Assembly: GCA_964017065.1 (NCBI GenBank) | Contig: OZ024785.1 | Span: 14,977,965 to 15,041,964 of the forward strand | Length of the DNA stretch: 64,000 bases | Direction: 5' to 3' | Source: Haliclona indistincta | Taxonomy: Eukaryota > Porifera > Demospongiae > Haplosclerida > Chalinidae | Part shown: positions 36,001 to 45,923 of the stretch, piece after piece | Layout: each line of letters starts with the position of its first letter | Position numbering within the stretch: the first letter of the stretch is position 1 | Notes under the pieces: generated by a model | Databases searched by the model: none | What the model saw: the letters and a program-made list of their open reading frames with translations, nothing else | Told to the model about the DNA's origin: nothing | Translations under genes and position numbers: made by a program

Positions 36001-38711
36001 ATCTCTACGAGATCCGTGTGTCCTCTCTCGTTCTCTTCTACAGCGAAAACACTGTGGTGTTCTTCAAGGCATTGATGGAGTTGCTTGTGCTCTGAAGTGG
36101 ACAAAGAGATTTCTTCCTTAGGGAGGAGAGAAAACAGTTTAGTCATACGATCTGAAGTGCTGATCTCACGAACAGCAGGTGACCTCGGAAGTGGAACAGC
36201 ATGGTCAGCTGCCGGCTCAATCACATCAGCGGATACAGCGATTGCTAGCTCATCTCCTTGCTGACACTTCTGTGGGGTCTTCCGAAGGTTACTAAGAACC
36301 ACATGAGCAACTCCTTGGGAATCAGTCTTCACTAGAGCAGGAGACTCAAGGAGAGAGAGTAATTGAGAATCAGATTGAGAGGAAGATAAAGGCTCTAGTA
36401 ATATACAGGTAGAGGGAAGCTGAGACTGTATGGTCACAACAGAACTACTGTGTGGGGCTAGATGGACTGTTTTCACTAGCTTTACTGTGCAGGATACCCT
36501 GGGAACCTTTGGCTCCTTCAGCTTCTTCGGCTTCTTCCTCTTCTTGCGTCCCCTCCACACTTCGATATTAGGATGATATTTGACGATGCCTAGTTGTCGG
36601 CACACACCTTCCGACAACAGAAGCTGATCTTCAACATCCATCTTTATGTAGACCATAGTCTTCATCTCTTGTCCGTCAAAAGAAAGAGTTAGCTGCATGC
36701 GTCCATGAAGCTCAAACGGTCTGCCATCATAGCCATGTGGTGTCTTATCGGCAGGCTTAAAGTCTTTTTTCTTAAGTCTGGACACTGCTGCCACCTTCTT
36801 GAACAAGCGTGGTCCTATGATAGTGATATCAGCACCAGTGTCTACGAGACCATAAGCGGGTACACCCTCCACTTGTAGCGGAACACAGACAGTGTGGCTG
36901 CCCTGGTCTTTCACATCCACTTGGCAACACCGCTCCGGGTCCGACTCATCTGAGAAAAGAAAAGAAAGAGGATCAGTATGAGTAGAGGAAGAAGGTGGAT
37001 CAGAATGGGCGGAGTCTGATGTGGGTGGTGCAGTGTTTTCCTGTCTGGAATGGACACCTCGATTCCTTGGTTTCTGGTGAGAACCCTTGCTCTCTGTAGG
37101 TGGTTTGAGACAGTTTTTGGCAAGATGTCCAGGGTCTCCACAGTTGTAGCATCGTCGAGGTCCAGGTGTTGGTTTACCAGGATTTGGTGCTGAAGGCTGA
37201 GGTAGCGTTGGCGTTTTGGTTGGAGTTTTGAATTTGTATCCATTTGTATCCATTGGTCGAAAGCCTCTGCTATATTCTCTTCTTTTCTCTAGCTCAATCT
37301 GTCGCTTCTCTTCATTCTTCGCAGCCAGGTTCAGTTCAGTATAACTCTTTGCACCTGATACTGCTGGACTCTCGAGCAATCGGTACAGCAATCCCTCCTG
37401 CAATTGAGTAAATAGTATCATTGCTCTTGTCTCTCTCGACATGGCATCACGACCATACGCTAACTGGAAGGCACGCTCGATCCTTCTGATATAGTCAGCC
37501 ACACTTTCAGACTTCTTCTGAGTTGCGTGTCGAAAATCTTGAGCTGCTAATGCTCTATCCCTGGGCTCCAAACGACTCTTCAATGACACCACTGCAGTGT
37601 CCCAGTCACTCTTCTCTTCTCTGGACAACAAGTTCCATTCCTGGAGAGCTCTACTGCGAAGATGTCCAGCCATCTGCATTAACAGTTCATCCCGACTCCA
37701 TCCGTTCCACTCTCCCGCCCGCTCAAGCGTAGGAAGCCAATCATCCAGCAACTCTTCAGGATTTTCACCAGTGAATTGTTCTACTGGAGGCGCCTTTCCT
37801 CTGCGACGGTGAGTTGAGGTGGTTTGCTGTTCTCGCTGTTGTCCACCTATGCGGTCTGAGGTCTGACGTTCTCTCTGTCGTCTACCTGCGAAGTGAGAGG
37901 TATGCAACTGTGCATCTAGAGCATTAGGAATAGACAATAGAGAACAAGAAGGAGAGAGAGAATATTCAGAGGGAGGAGGATACACAGAGTCTTGTGGGTC
38001 CTCTCTAGGTAACTGCAGGTTCCTAGAAGCAGCATGTTCTTCTGCATCTCGCACTCTGACTCTCTCCTGACTGGGATCACGAGTAGCTCCAGCCAGCTGT
38101 TGGTTCAGCTCCTCAATTATCTCGTCTTTCTCAGCGAGGGCGGAGTCAAGCTTCTGCACGCGGTCGCACATTTGCTTCCAAAGCTGCTTAACACGATCTC
38201 TTTCCATTTGTAACTCTGCCTGGTGAGAGTCGACAATAGTGTGAAGTTGACGCTGCAGCTCGTCCAGTTGAGCGTGTGTGTTCGTCAACTGTGAACGCAT
38301 CTCCTCCAACTCTGAACTGCTGGCGCCGGACTCACGCGGACACTCCTCGGTAGAACCTGCCTCCGCAAATACTCCCGCTTGGTCTACCAGGTAGAGTCGT
38401 AGTTTCTGTGTGACTCGTCTGCTATCCTGTACGAGCACTTGGACAAGACCTGGTTCTTTGCCAATGCTTATGAGATGGCCTTCTACGAGTTGGCGAGTCT
38501 CCTCGGCTCCAGCTCCAACAGGGAGGCCCAACGCTTCTGCCGTAAGCTTCAAATGTTGTCGCTTCAACCTGGCTGAGTTCAGTGAGTAGAGCTGTCCCTC
38601 GGGAAGCTCCGTCTTAGCTGACCTTTCAGCTCTCCATGGCGTCAACAGTTCTGAACGATGGATAGCTCCGTGAGCTCCACAGTGACCGCTGGACTCTGAC
38701 CCCTCCGCCAT
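33099..38711 (-). CDS. Uninterrupted gag-pol polyprotein, Ty3/gypsy type
   Basis: A single 1,870-residue frame. In order: an N-terminal segment at ~41-85 resembling a SAP motif (helix, then ALGLPVGAGAEETRQLVEGH); a coiled coil ~130-215; a retrotransposon gag domain ~300-400; a CCHC knuckle ~521 (CYNCGDPGHLAKNC); aspartic protease ~623 (LVDTGADITI); reverse transcriptase ~940-1110 with LDLASGYWQI and YVDD ~1070; RNase H ~1217 (ETDAS); integrase with an HHCC finger ~1475 and a DDE core (D in VGVDIMD, SDRGTN, E in MVERFNR); a GPY-type module (HGPYRVISI); a basic tail ending LRPRK. RT, RNase H, then IN is the Ty3/gypsy order. Gag and pol share one frame, so no frameshift signal is needed. The frame is open end to end, but the 3' LTR is truncated, so competence for replication is doubtful. 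Confidence 0.95.
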   Translation of the reverse strand: MAEGSESSGHCGAHGAIHRSELLTPWRAERSAKTELPEGQLYSLNSARLKRQHLKLTAEALGLPVGAGAEETRQLVEGHLISIGKEPGLVQVLVQDSRRVTQKLRLYLVDQAGVFAEAGSTEECPRESGASSSELEEMRSQLTNTHAQLDELQRQLHTIVDSHQAELQMERDRVKQLWKQMCDRVQKLDSALAEKDEIIEELNQQLAGATRDPSQERVRVRDAEEHAASRNLQLPREDPQDSVYPPPSEYSLSPSCSLLSIPNALDAQLHTSHFAGRRQRERQTSDRIGGQQREQQTTSTHRRRGKAPPVEQFTGENPEELLDDWLPTLERAGEWNGWSRDELLMQMAGHLRSRALQEWNLLSREEKSDWDTAVVSLKSRLEPRDRALAAQDFRHATQKKSESVADYIRRIERAFQLAYGRDAMSRETRAMILFTQLQEGLLYRLLESPAVSGAKSYTELNLAAKNEEKRQIELEKRREYSRGFRPMDTNGYKFKTPTKTPTLPQPSAPNPGKPTPGPRRCYNCGDPGHLAKNCLKPPTESKGSHQKPRNRGVHSRQENTAPPTSDSAHSDPPSSSTHTDPLSFLFSDESDPERCCQVDVKDQGSHTVCVPLQVEGVPAYGLVDTGADITIIGPRLFKKVAAVSRLKKKDFKPADKTPHGYDGRPFELHGRMQLTLSFDGQEMKTMVYIKMDVEDQLLLSEGVCRQLGIVKYHPNIEVWRGRKKRKKPKKLKEPKVPRVSCTVKLVKTVHLAPHSSSVVTIQSQLPSTCILLEPLSSSQSDSQLLSLLESPALVKTDSQGVAHVVLSNLRKTPQKCQQGDELAIAVSADVIEPAADHAVPLPRSPAVREISTSDRMTKLFSLLPKEEISLSTSEHKQLHQCLEEHHSVFAVEENERGHTDLVEMEIFTGDAPPSKQHLRRVPFGVRKEVARQLQKMQEMDVIQPSNSPWSSPIVLVRKKDGTLRFCIDYRHLNSITKTDTYPLPRVDDIIDQLGPTTKYFSTLDLASGYWQIPMDPSSQEKTAFITIGGLFEFKVMPFGLKNAPAVFQRLMEKILQQLNPVDGRKFVSVYVDDVLVFSSSFQEHVEHVTQVFKALQKAGLKLKPSKCRLFRKEVEYLGYLLTPDGLLPNQSQTEAVVNFPVPTSLHELRQFVGLASYYRRFIKGFATIAQPLHCLTRKGAKFVWDTACQDAFQSLKDKLVSHPVLSYPNFDKDFILETDASARGLGAVLNQEQSDGTLHPVAYASRAVSQSEANYAVTDLETLAVVWAFTHFRAYLYGHHVTVYTDHAAVKATLGVPHLNGKHARWWTKIYGSGIRSVEIRHRSGKQNTNADALSRNPYLPPPVKEIDTETQVATVTSQQDGSQELADIMVDELLQLPPTEPQLPDNLRNEQMKEPKLSSLFNYLEDDRVPSDSRDAQRVVAEAQMFAVMDGVLYYVDPKRRNRKRAVVPPQLRESIIREYHGGPMAGHFSTQRLYSTMARSWWWKGMYTDVHHHCQNCPQCAFVSNPRHSKHPFLHPIPVGRPFQIVGVDIMDLPKTKRGNQHVVVFQDFLTKWPLVFPVPDQKSLRIVKLLVEELVPLFGVPEALLSDRGTNLLSHLMMDVCQMLGTKKLNTTSYHPQCDGMVERFNRTLKSMLRKHAATHGNQWDQYLSGVLWAYRNTPHEATREKPSFLLFGVDCRSPTEAAYLPTTVSPAVPVCDYREELIRSLSSAREIACQSIREAQQRYKSQYDEHSQPVSYKLGDWVLVRFPQDESGRLRKLSRPWHGPYRVISIDDPDIILSKIYYPQHDPIKVHQSRVKHCPPDLSAGLFWYGSRRSGPGRPPKWTEKLVRPDTDAEELEVQPNTASDSSDANTSSRHQTTHYDLRPRK

Positions 38712-38789
38712 CCTCGGGGCTTTGGGGCTCCTGGACAGTCACTGCTTCCACTCGTTCCTGAGAGTTTAGAATCTCGGTCGAACCTCCAA

Positions 38790-38971
38790 TGTAAACTAGT
38801 TCTTCCAAAAATATACAAACACACAGGAGGCCGTGCAAAACACAGCAACGAACAAACACAGAGGTCCATTATTCTACAACAATCACAATACATCAGTTCA
38901 CAAGTTCAATCACAGTCACATACACCACAATACAGGAACAGGACTAGACAGGTTTCGACGACACTGTTACA
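38790..38971 (-). repeat. 5' LTR, copy B
   Basis: 182 bp, TG...CA, matching 18869-19050 base for base as far as I compared. Confidence 0.85.
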
Positions 38972-38982
38972 TAATCACTCAC

Positions 38983-39728
38983 TAGTGCTTAGACTGAACA
39001 TGTGTTGTTCATTGCACCTGGTATAACCAAGGTCAGTATCATACTGTGCTCCAGGTTGGCGGTGTGATGGGGTAGGACCCCATCCCGCTACTACACACAA
39101 GATGTCCTCCTCGCCATCCCTGAATGCTACCATACCACTGACTATCTTCTTCATCGGTGCCCCACTCTCAGACGTAGAGGGAGATAGCATCATCCATTTA
39201 AGGGACGATGTGCTCAGCTTGTGCACACTATTATGATAGCAGCCAACATGTCCACAGTAACCACCAAAATAATAGAATGAGCCACCCACTGCAGCACAGC
39301 AATATCCCATTACTCCCAGTGGAGGTGTTCCACTGGTCTCCCGCCGTATCCAGTCACCACAGTCTAATTGAAACACGTCCACGCTAGACAGTATCTCTAT
39401 CTTCTCTGGAATATCGTGTACCTCTGGTATACCATCCATCCATCCTCCCCACAGGTACAGGTTACCACCGACAAGAAGGGGGGGGGTGTCCAGTGCGAGG
39501 AGCTGGTTCGTATCCACACTGTTAAAACGAAAGTGGTAATGTCACACCGAAGGTGGGAGAATTGCCTCACTTTTCCCACCGAAAGTGGGAAAAGTGAGGC
39601 AATTCTCCCACCTTCGGTGTGATATTACCACTTTCGTTTTAACAGTGCAGGCAGTCACTGTGAAAGAACGTAAATATTCTATCAGCTGCAGCTATTAATA
39701 ATATTGGCTTACATGAACGTGTCGCCAT
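38983..39728 (-). pseudogene. Kelch exons 1-2 of unit 1, copy B (exons 3-10 missing)
   Basis: Exon 1 is 39713-39728 and exon 2 is 38983 upward, interrupted by a 131-bp palindromic MITE 13 bp after the exon's start. The downstream exons present in copy A (12690 to 8486) are absent because block B stops inside the retrotransposon. The same nine-G run occurs at 39478-39486. Confidence 0.8.
39517..39647. mobile_element. 131-bp palindromic MITE, polymorphic between blocks
   Basis: 63-bp arms with one mismatch around a 5-nt centre; ends CACTGTTAAAACG / CGTTTTAACAGTG. The empty site in block A (TATCCAGGCAG, 19591-19600) shows a 2-bp CA duplication flanking the insert (39515-39516 and 39648-39649). 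The near-perfect symmetry and its absence from block A point to recent movement. Superfamily is uncertain. Confidence 0.85.
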
Positions 39729-41918
39729 ATCTTCTGAGACTACAGTGTACTATGTAGATTCTTGATTTGAAGCTGTTCGGTATTAGTTCGAGTCAAGGGG
39801 CGTTACGTGATAATTGCTGACGATGCACATTTTTATCCCCAAGTACGAAATCTGTTGATTAAAAATTGTTTTGGATTTCGTTTTGGACAAGCAGATTAAT
39901 GCTGAATGACGCAGTTTTTGCTAAAACGAATGCGTACTACTTTTCTTTTTCAAAGCACATTCAACTTGGATTTTGGAATAAACAACTGCCTAACTCACCG
40001 GCCTAACTGGTATCATATGCATACTGCTGGACTCCTTCATTGTATTCAACTTACCTCACTTTACTTATTAGTTAACATTAGATGGATTCATTATACCTAT
40101 TAGTTTTTTAGTTATTGTATGTTACTCTCTACTATTTCATAAACTCTTTCTTAATCCAAAATATTTGGTATATCTTGTTTGACTGAAATGAGGTTTACAC
40201 TGAAATTATTGCGTCTAAATAAGGCTATTTGCTAATTTCTAATCTCTTTGAGGTCTCTGATAAAATTTCCTCTATTAATTTTACTGCAAAAAGTGAAGTG
40301 ATTACAACTATTGTGCCACATACAAATCTAAATTAAAGGACTGCTTCTCTTTTAAACTTGCTGTAAGTTTGACTGGACTTTTGAAAGAATGTTCAAGCTG
40401 CTCTTTACAAGAAACCCTATGTTTGCATGGTCTAGCCTCTTCTACACTCTCAACTCAGTGTCAAAATCCTTTTTGGAGCAATGGCCCGGATTTTGCTCTT
40501 GATTCGGTAACCTGCTGGTTTTTCAATTGAATACTTTTCTCTGTGATCGTAAAATCTTTGCCAACAAATAGCAGTCTATTATTTAGCCTCGCGTGCTATT
40601 GTTAGTGCAACTATCCTGATCAATTGTATAACATACACGGCAATATTCTGATGAATTGGTTTATCTGGGTTTCTAGATAATTATTATTAATTTTAAATTG
40701 TGGTATTCTAGTGCAACAGGTTGCTGCTTGAGGACCATTCTTCCAGTTCTCTTGACTTAGTGGATTATTTTATGTGTCATTCATAATTTTAAATGCATGA
40801 AATGATGTTGGACAAGCGTTCATCAGTTATTTACTGTATTCCAGCTTATCTCAAGAGTCAATGGTATACTATTTGCTGAGCACTGACTTGACTGTTCCAG
40901 TCACTGCACTTGATTTTATTGACTTGAATGTTTGACTCTCATGTGGCAAAGTACAATGCATTCAACAGCTTCTCCAAGTCTTGCTATAACATCAGCATGC
41001 ATGTTCTCTTAGTTCTTCAACATTGTACGTATATTGGAGAAGAACATCTAGTTGATTATCGGAAAAGAATTGGGCGTTACAAGCTTCTTGCTACAAGCAT
41101 CATCTTATTATGTCTTGTTGTGTGGGTGTAAAAAGTCTCAAATCTATAACAACATCTCAGAAACAAGTTTGATAGAATCGAGTTATTATTATGAAGAAAA
41201 ACACGAGTTTGTACAGGGTTGAAAAACACGAGTTTGTACATTGACATCTTGTTTTAAATCATTATTATTGCATGCTACTGTAACATCAGCATCAAGTTAT
41301 ATACTTTATCAAAATCATTCCATTCATGGAATTACTGCAAGATACCTATATTATCTTTGTTCTGAGCCCTTTATAAATAATAAAACCTGTCAAACAATCT
41401 TTTAGAATTTATCAAGTTGATCACTGCTTTTTCATGCCTCTCTTCAAGTTCTTTTGTTACCGTACTTGGCAGAGTCTCTGGTAGGTAACGATTGTGTAAT
41501 AGAATGATCTTTATGCTGTTAAGTATTTTGAATATCTTTTCCCCAGTCCTATAGTGAACTTATCGCACGTTCGCATGACTCTGGTGGTGATTAGGCTCTC
41601 AATTATTTAAGCCCTATGTTTACTAAGAACATGAAACAGAAATGGATCAGTTCCTGTGATGATATACAGTATAGTATGTCTGTTTTTCTTAAACAGTCTG
41701 TTTCACAGACAATGATCTACGAGCATCCCTGAATTCAAAATTAATATGTTAAATCAAGACATTGATGTATATTAAGATCATTTTTCGGAGCATAATAATA
41801 ATTTCACATAACGGGAAACAATAATAAATCCAATAGAAATGTATACTATGATTTCAGTGCACTTGATTTTTGCATTGTTTCATTTGCAAATGAAATTTAC
41901 AAAAGAAGACGTAACTAT
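39729..41918. repeat. Block B copy of 19675-21864, no gene
   Basis: Continuous near-identical copy (offset 20054) of the unit 1 upstream flank. Confidence 0.85.
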
Positions 41919-43401
41919 TAGGGAGACACGGTAGTGTCTCCCTATGTAGGGTTGAAAGAGAAAACAAGATGGCGGCTACGTACAATGTATTAGCGTTCAA
42001 ACGCTGATATTTCGCCTGGTGATGAATTTTATACGTCCAAAGACACTTAAATCTGCTCTCTGGCATTGCCCCACCTTACAGTAGCAAGGAGATTGCTCGA
42101 GATTGTTACTAAAGTGACGAACCTGGAAACGGTGAAAATCGAGTTTCGTCATCTTCGTTTTCTTCTTTCTTCTTTCTTTCTTCCACTCGCCTAGCACCTT
42201 CACGTGAGCAGTGCCGAGACCAAAACACCCACGAACAGTCGTGAAATTCTCCTGGCATGTGCCTTTTGAACTTAGGTTTTAGCGCAACGGCGATATAAAT
42301 TCCGCGATTTCTCGATCGTGATCCATTGTCAGCTAAGTGTTGGACGCCATTAATAATTATAGTGATTGAGCAATACGCACGTGACCAAGCTGTGGTTAGC
42401 GCACGTGACCAAGCACAAGCTTGAGTATCGCCACATGGTTTCGCGACAGAGGCGTGATGGAATGTTCGCGCTGAATATAATGAGAAAAACGCGCTATGAC
42501 GAGGTGACCGCCTACTGGTGGACAGGGTCCACGGATGAAATTCGCGAACGTATGCGAAGCTGACAGTAGATCAGTATATTACCGCGAAATTCATCCGTGG
42601 ACCCTGTCCACCAGTAGGCGGTCACCTCGTCATAGCGCGTTTTTCTCATTATATTCAGCGCGAACATTCCATCACGCCTCTGTCGCGAAACCATGTATAG
42701 ATCACGGAGAGCACATATTTGTCTGGAGTCTTCGAAGAACGGTAAGCTAGCAAGCGCAGAATCACCATTGTGCCTTGCCAGATAATTATAACATCCGTAA
42801 ACGAGTGTGGGCGGTGCTCGTATGCACTGTATTCATGCATGCGTAGGCGAGCTGATATCTACAGCATAACAATTATTTAGCTACAAGTTTAAAATTGTTA
42901 ATAATAAAGAAAAGCCATCAACAACAGGAAAACCAAACCAATAGTGGAAACAAAGATGGCACAGTAATTGCATGATATTGAACTGTACTTCACTGAAAAT
43001 GAAAAAAGGACACAAACAAGAAAATTAAAAAGATTTCTATCGAAATCAAAAGGATGTAGGGTTGTGAAATCTACCACTGGTCAACAATGTAAACTAACAA
43101 GGAACAAGCATGGAATGGTAACACGATTGACTTGCTAACAGACCATAGATCCCTACATCAGTGGCTGTACATAAGCTGTCACAAGCTGAATGCACATCAG
43201 GTGTCAGTCAACAGCAACAAGCTAAGCTGAACTAGCTATAGTCAACTACAGCAGCCACTGATGTAGGGATCTATGGTCTGTTAGCAAGTCAATCGTGTTA
43301 CCATTCCATGCTTGTTCCTTGTTAGTTTACATTGTTGACCAGTGGTAGATTTCACAACCCTACATCCTTTTGATTTCGATAGAAATCTTTTTAATTTTCT
43401 T
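41919..43401 (+). mobile_element. E1, copy B
   Basis: Same as 21865-23347: hairpin 41919-41944, palindrome 42434-42695, foldback 43019-43401. Confidence 0.6.
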
Positions 43402-43510
43402 TACATTATAGCCTGTCATTAAAATCAAGTTTGCTACATGCATGTATAGATTTTAAATGTGTTTTTAAAATTAATTATGTTTGTATGACATTGCTGTTTT
43501 TCTTATTTCA

Positions 43511-43640
43511 TGCTACTGTTATACTGGAACAAACCTTCATTGTTGAATTCACTGTGTTCCATCAGATGTGTACTGACTGTCAGAAGAAAGAGACTAACAA
43601 CTTCTGGAAAAGTACATGTCGTGACAAAATGAATGGTATA
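43511..43640 (+). pseudogene. NMD3: NMD3 exon fragment, copy B, split by a transposon
   Basis: Same fragment as 23457-23604. A 6.6-kb element is inserted near its 3' end; the flank resumes at 50261 (TATGTTGTGATAG). Confidence 0.75.
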
Positions 43641-45045
43641 CACAGTAAAATGTGGTGTGTCACATTGGCACATTGTGATGTGTCAAACCCAAGATTGACA
43701 CACTAAAAGCGTGTCAAGCATAAACGACACATTTATGTGTGTAACTGCAGTGTGTCAAATTAGGACGACACACGAAAGTGTGTTATCACAAATATTCTGT
43801 ACCCATACTACCCGCATGAGTACTAGGCCATTGTTATTAACCCTTTCAATTTTATAGGTGGAGCTTATTTGTGACCAGACGTGATTCGACTGCTGACTCG
43901 ATCACTTACATGTAGACTAGAGCTCTCTTGGCTACCTATAGAGTACTTTCTGCTATACTTCACCATCATTCAGTATAGCATGGCTGTAAAGTTACATTGC
44001 TGTTTGGTGAGTGTTTGTATTGCAATATCTCAGTGATGTCTTTTATTATTATTTTCTTGCTTGTCTCTGTGTTCTGTCAGATACAGTACTTCAATTTAAT
44101 CAATAAGTGCAGTACAGTTTGAAGTATCACCCGAAGTACTTATCATGCTATGTTGCCATGATGTCTCAGATCCTGCAGGTTTGTGTGTCTGTATACTTTA
44201 CGTATAAAAACAAGTTACGAATAATTATTTTGTCTTTTGTAGTGTTCATTTAAAGTCGACACCATTTAGCTAAAATAGCTCACAGCAGGCTTGAGATGAA
44301 GCATAGCAGTAATTCAGTGACAGAACTTATTCATGGTAGATCAATAATAGTTTATGATGCAACAATCAATATTATTGTTTATTAATGATTAATAATTATC
44401 ATCAAAATTTGAATTATAATTAAAAATAATAATAAAATTAATGCAGCAGTAAGTAACAATGGCTGAGAAACAGACAAGAAGGATCAGGCATGCAGAGCGG
44501 AGCTAAATGAGAAACGGCTTTGGCTATAAAATCTTTGAAGACAAGCCTACTAGGATCTCAGATTCAGAAGCGAACAAAGAGTAATTTCAAATTATATCAT
44601 TGTATGATGAGTTGATCAGTTTGAACTTACTTTCATTCATGTAGTCTGAACGAGCCTTCCTCGCTAATGACATCATAGTTTGGCATAATAATGATGTCAC
44701 TGCGTTCAATTTCGATTGGCTGATACATTTACGCGCGAATTCACATTTGCAGCTGTCTTGAAGTCTATCGTGAGTATCGTCGTCTGGTACATGGTAAACT
44801 TCGCTCTGCGTTCTCTAGATTTCCAGGAAGCAAGTTAGCCGTGTTTATTATCTGAAACTTTTCTCTTGTGTAACTGTACCCTTTCTTTATAGGCGCCGTC
44901 TACCCAGGCCACTTACTACAGCTGTAGCTATGGTGCGTGTTCATGTGTACGCGCGCTTCTTCATCCAGCCCACCCATATTGTTTTTAAAGGTATATCAAC
45001 TAGTATTGTGGTTTTAATATGTATCATAGGTGGTCTTAGGTCCTG

Positions 45046-45870
45046 TACAGTAGAGTTTTCCTGTAGAGATCTTACTGGTAGCATCAGTTGAGTTGTTTAG
45101 CTGTGTTGCTGTCCTGAGGAACTAATGGCTGGCTGTCTCTGACAGTTCAGGAACTGGGGCTCAGGATTGTAGCTACAGTGACACTTCTCTCTGTTGTTAC
45201 TTGAGCATAACAAGAGCACAATAATTATTTGTTTATGTATGTCTACTGCTAGCAATTGTTAGATTTTTGATATTATTCTTGTTTTTTTTTTCTGCAGGTT
45301 CATGGATTGATAAATAATTTTTTAATACATTTAAAACTAATAATATATTATTCCTTTAGACTGAAAGACCTTTGTATTTGAAAACAACAGATACATGTAC
45401 ATCTCAAAGGCAAGCCAGATAATGATCTGCATACAGCTGTTGTTTTAGTGGTGTGGTCATGTATCATAGGAGGGCTATGCTTCAGTGATCATCATGCCTG
45501 TAGCTCCCTAGTAGAGTTCTTCCTGGTAGCATCAGTTGAGTTGTTTAGCTGTGTTGCTGTCCTGAGGAACTAATGGCTGGCTGTCTCTGACAGTTCAGGA
45601 ACTGGGGCTCAGGATTGCAGTAGCTACAGTGACACTTCTCTCTGTTGTTACTTGACCATAACAAGAGCATAATAATTTTTTGTGTGTGTATGTCTACTGC
45701 TAGCAATTGTTAGATTTTTGATATTATTTTTGTTTTTTGTTTCTGCAGGTTCATGGATTGATAAATATACATTTAAAACTAATAATATTTTATTCCTTTA
45801 GACTGAAAGACCTTTGTATTTGAAAACAACAGATACATGTACATCTCAAAGGCAAGCCAGATAATGATCG
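45046..45870 (+). repeat. Two tandem copies of a ~0.37-kb unit inside the TIR element
   Basis: Unit 1 is about 45046-45434 and unit 2 about 45507-45870; a third copy is at about 49046-49420, beyond the satellites. Shared blocks include GGTAGCATCAGTTGAGTTG and GAACTAATGGCTGGCTGTC. The satellites lie between copies 2 and 3. Confidence 0.85.
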
Positions 45871-45923
45871 ATCTCTATTTGCATACTAGCTGTTGTTTTA
45901 GTGGTGTGGTCATGTATCATGTA

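Larger units (their letters stand above)
32823..38971 (-). mobile_element. Ty3/gypsy LTR retrotransposon, copy B (full-length ORF)
   Basis: 5' LTR 38971-38790, PBS 38788-38769, gag-pol 38711-33099, PPT about 33074-33060, 3' LTR stub 33059-32967, duplicated pol fragment 32950-32823. It has the same 5' insertion point beside kelch exon 2 as copy A, so A and B descend from one insertion. The left edge (32823) is where block B's similarity to block A stops. Confidence 0.9.
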
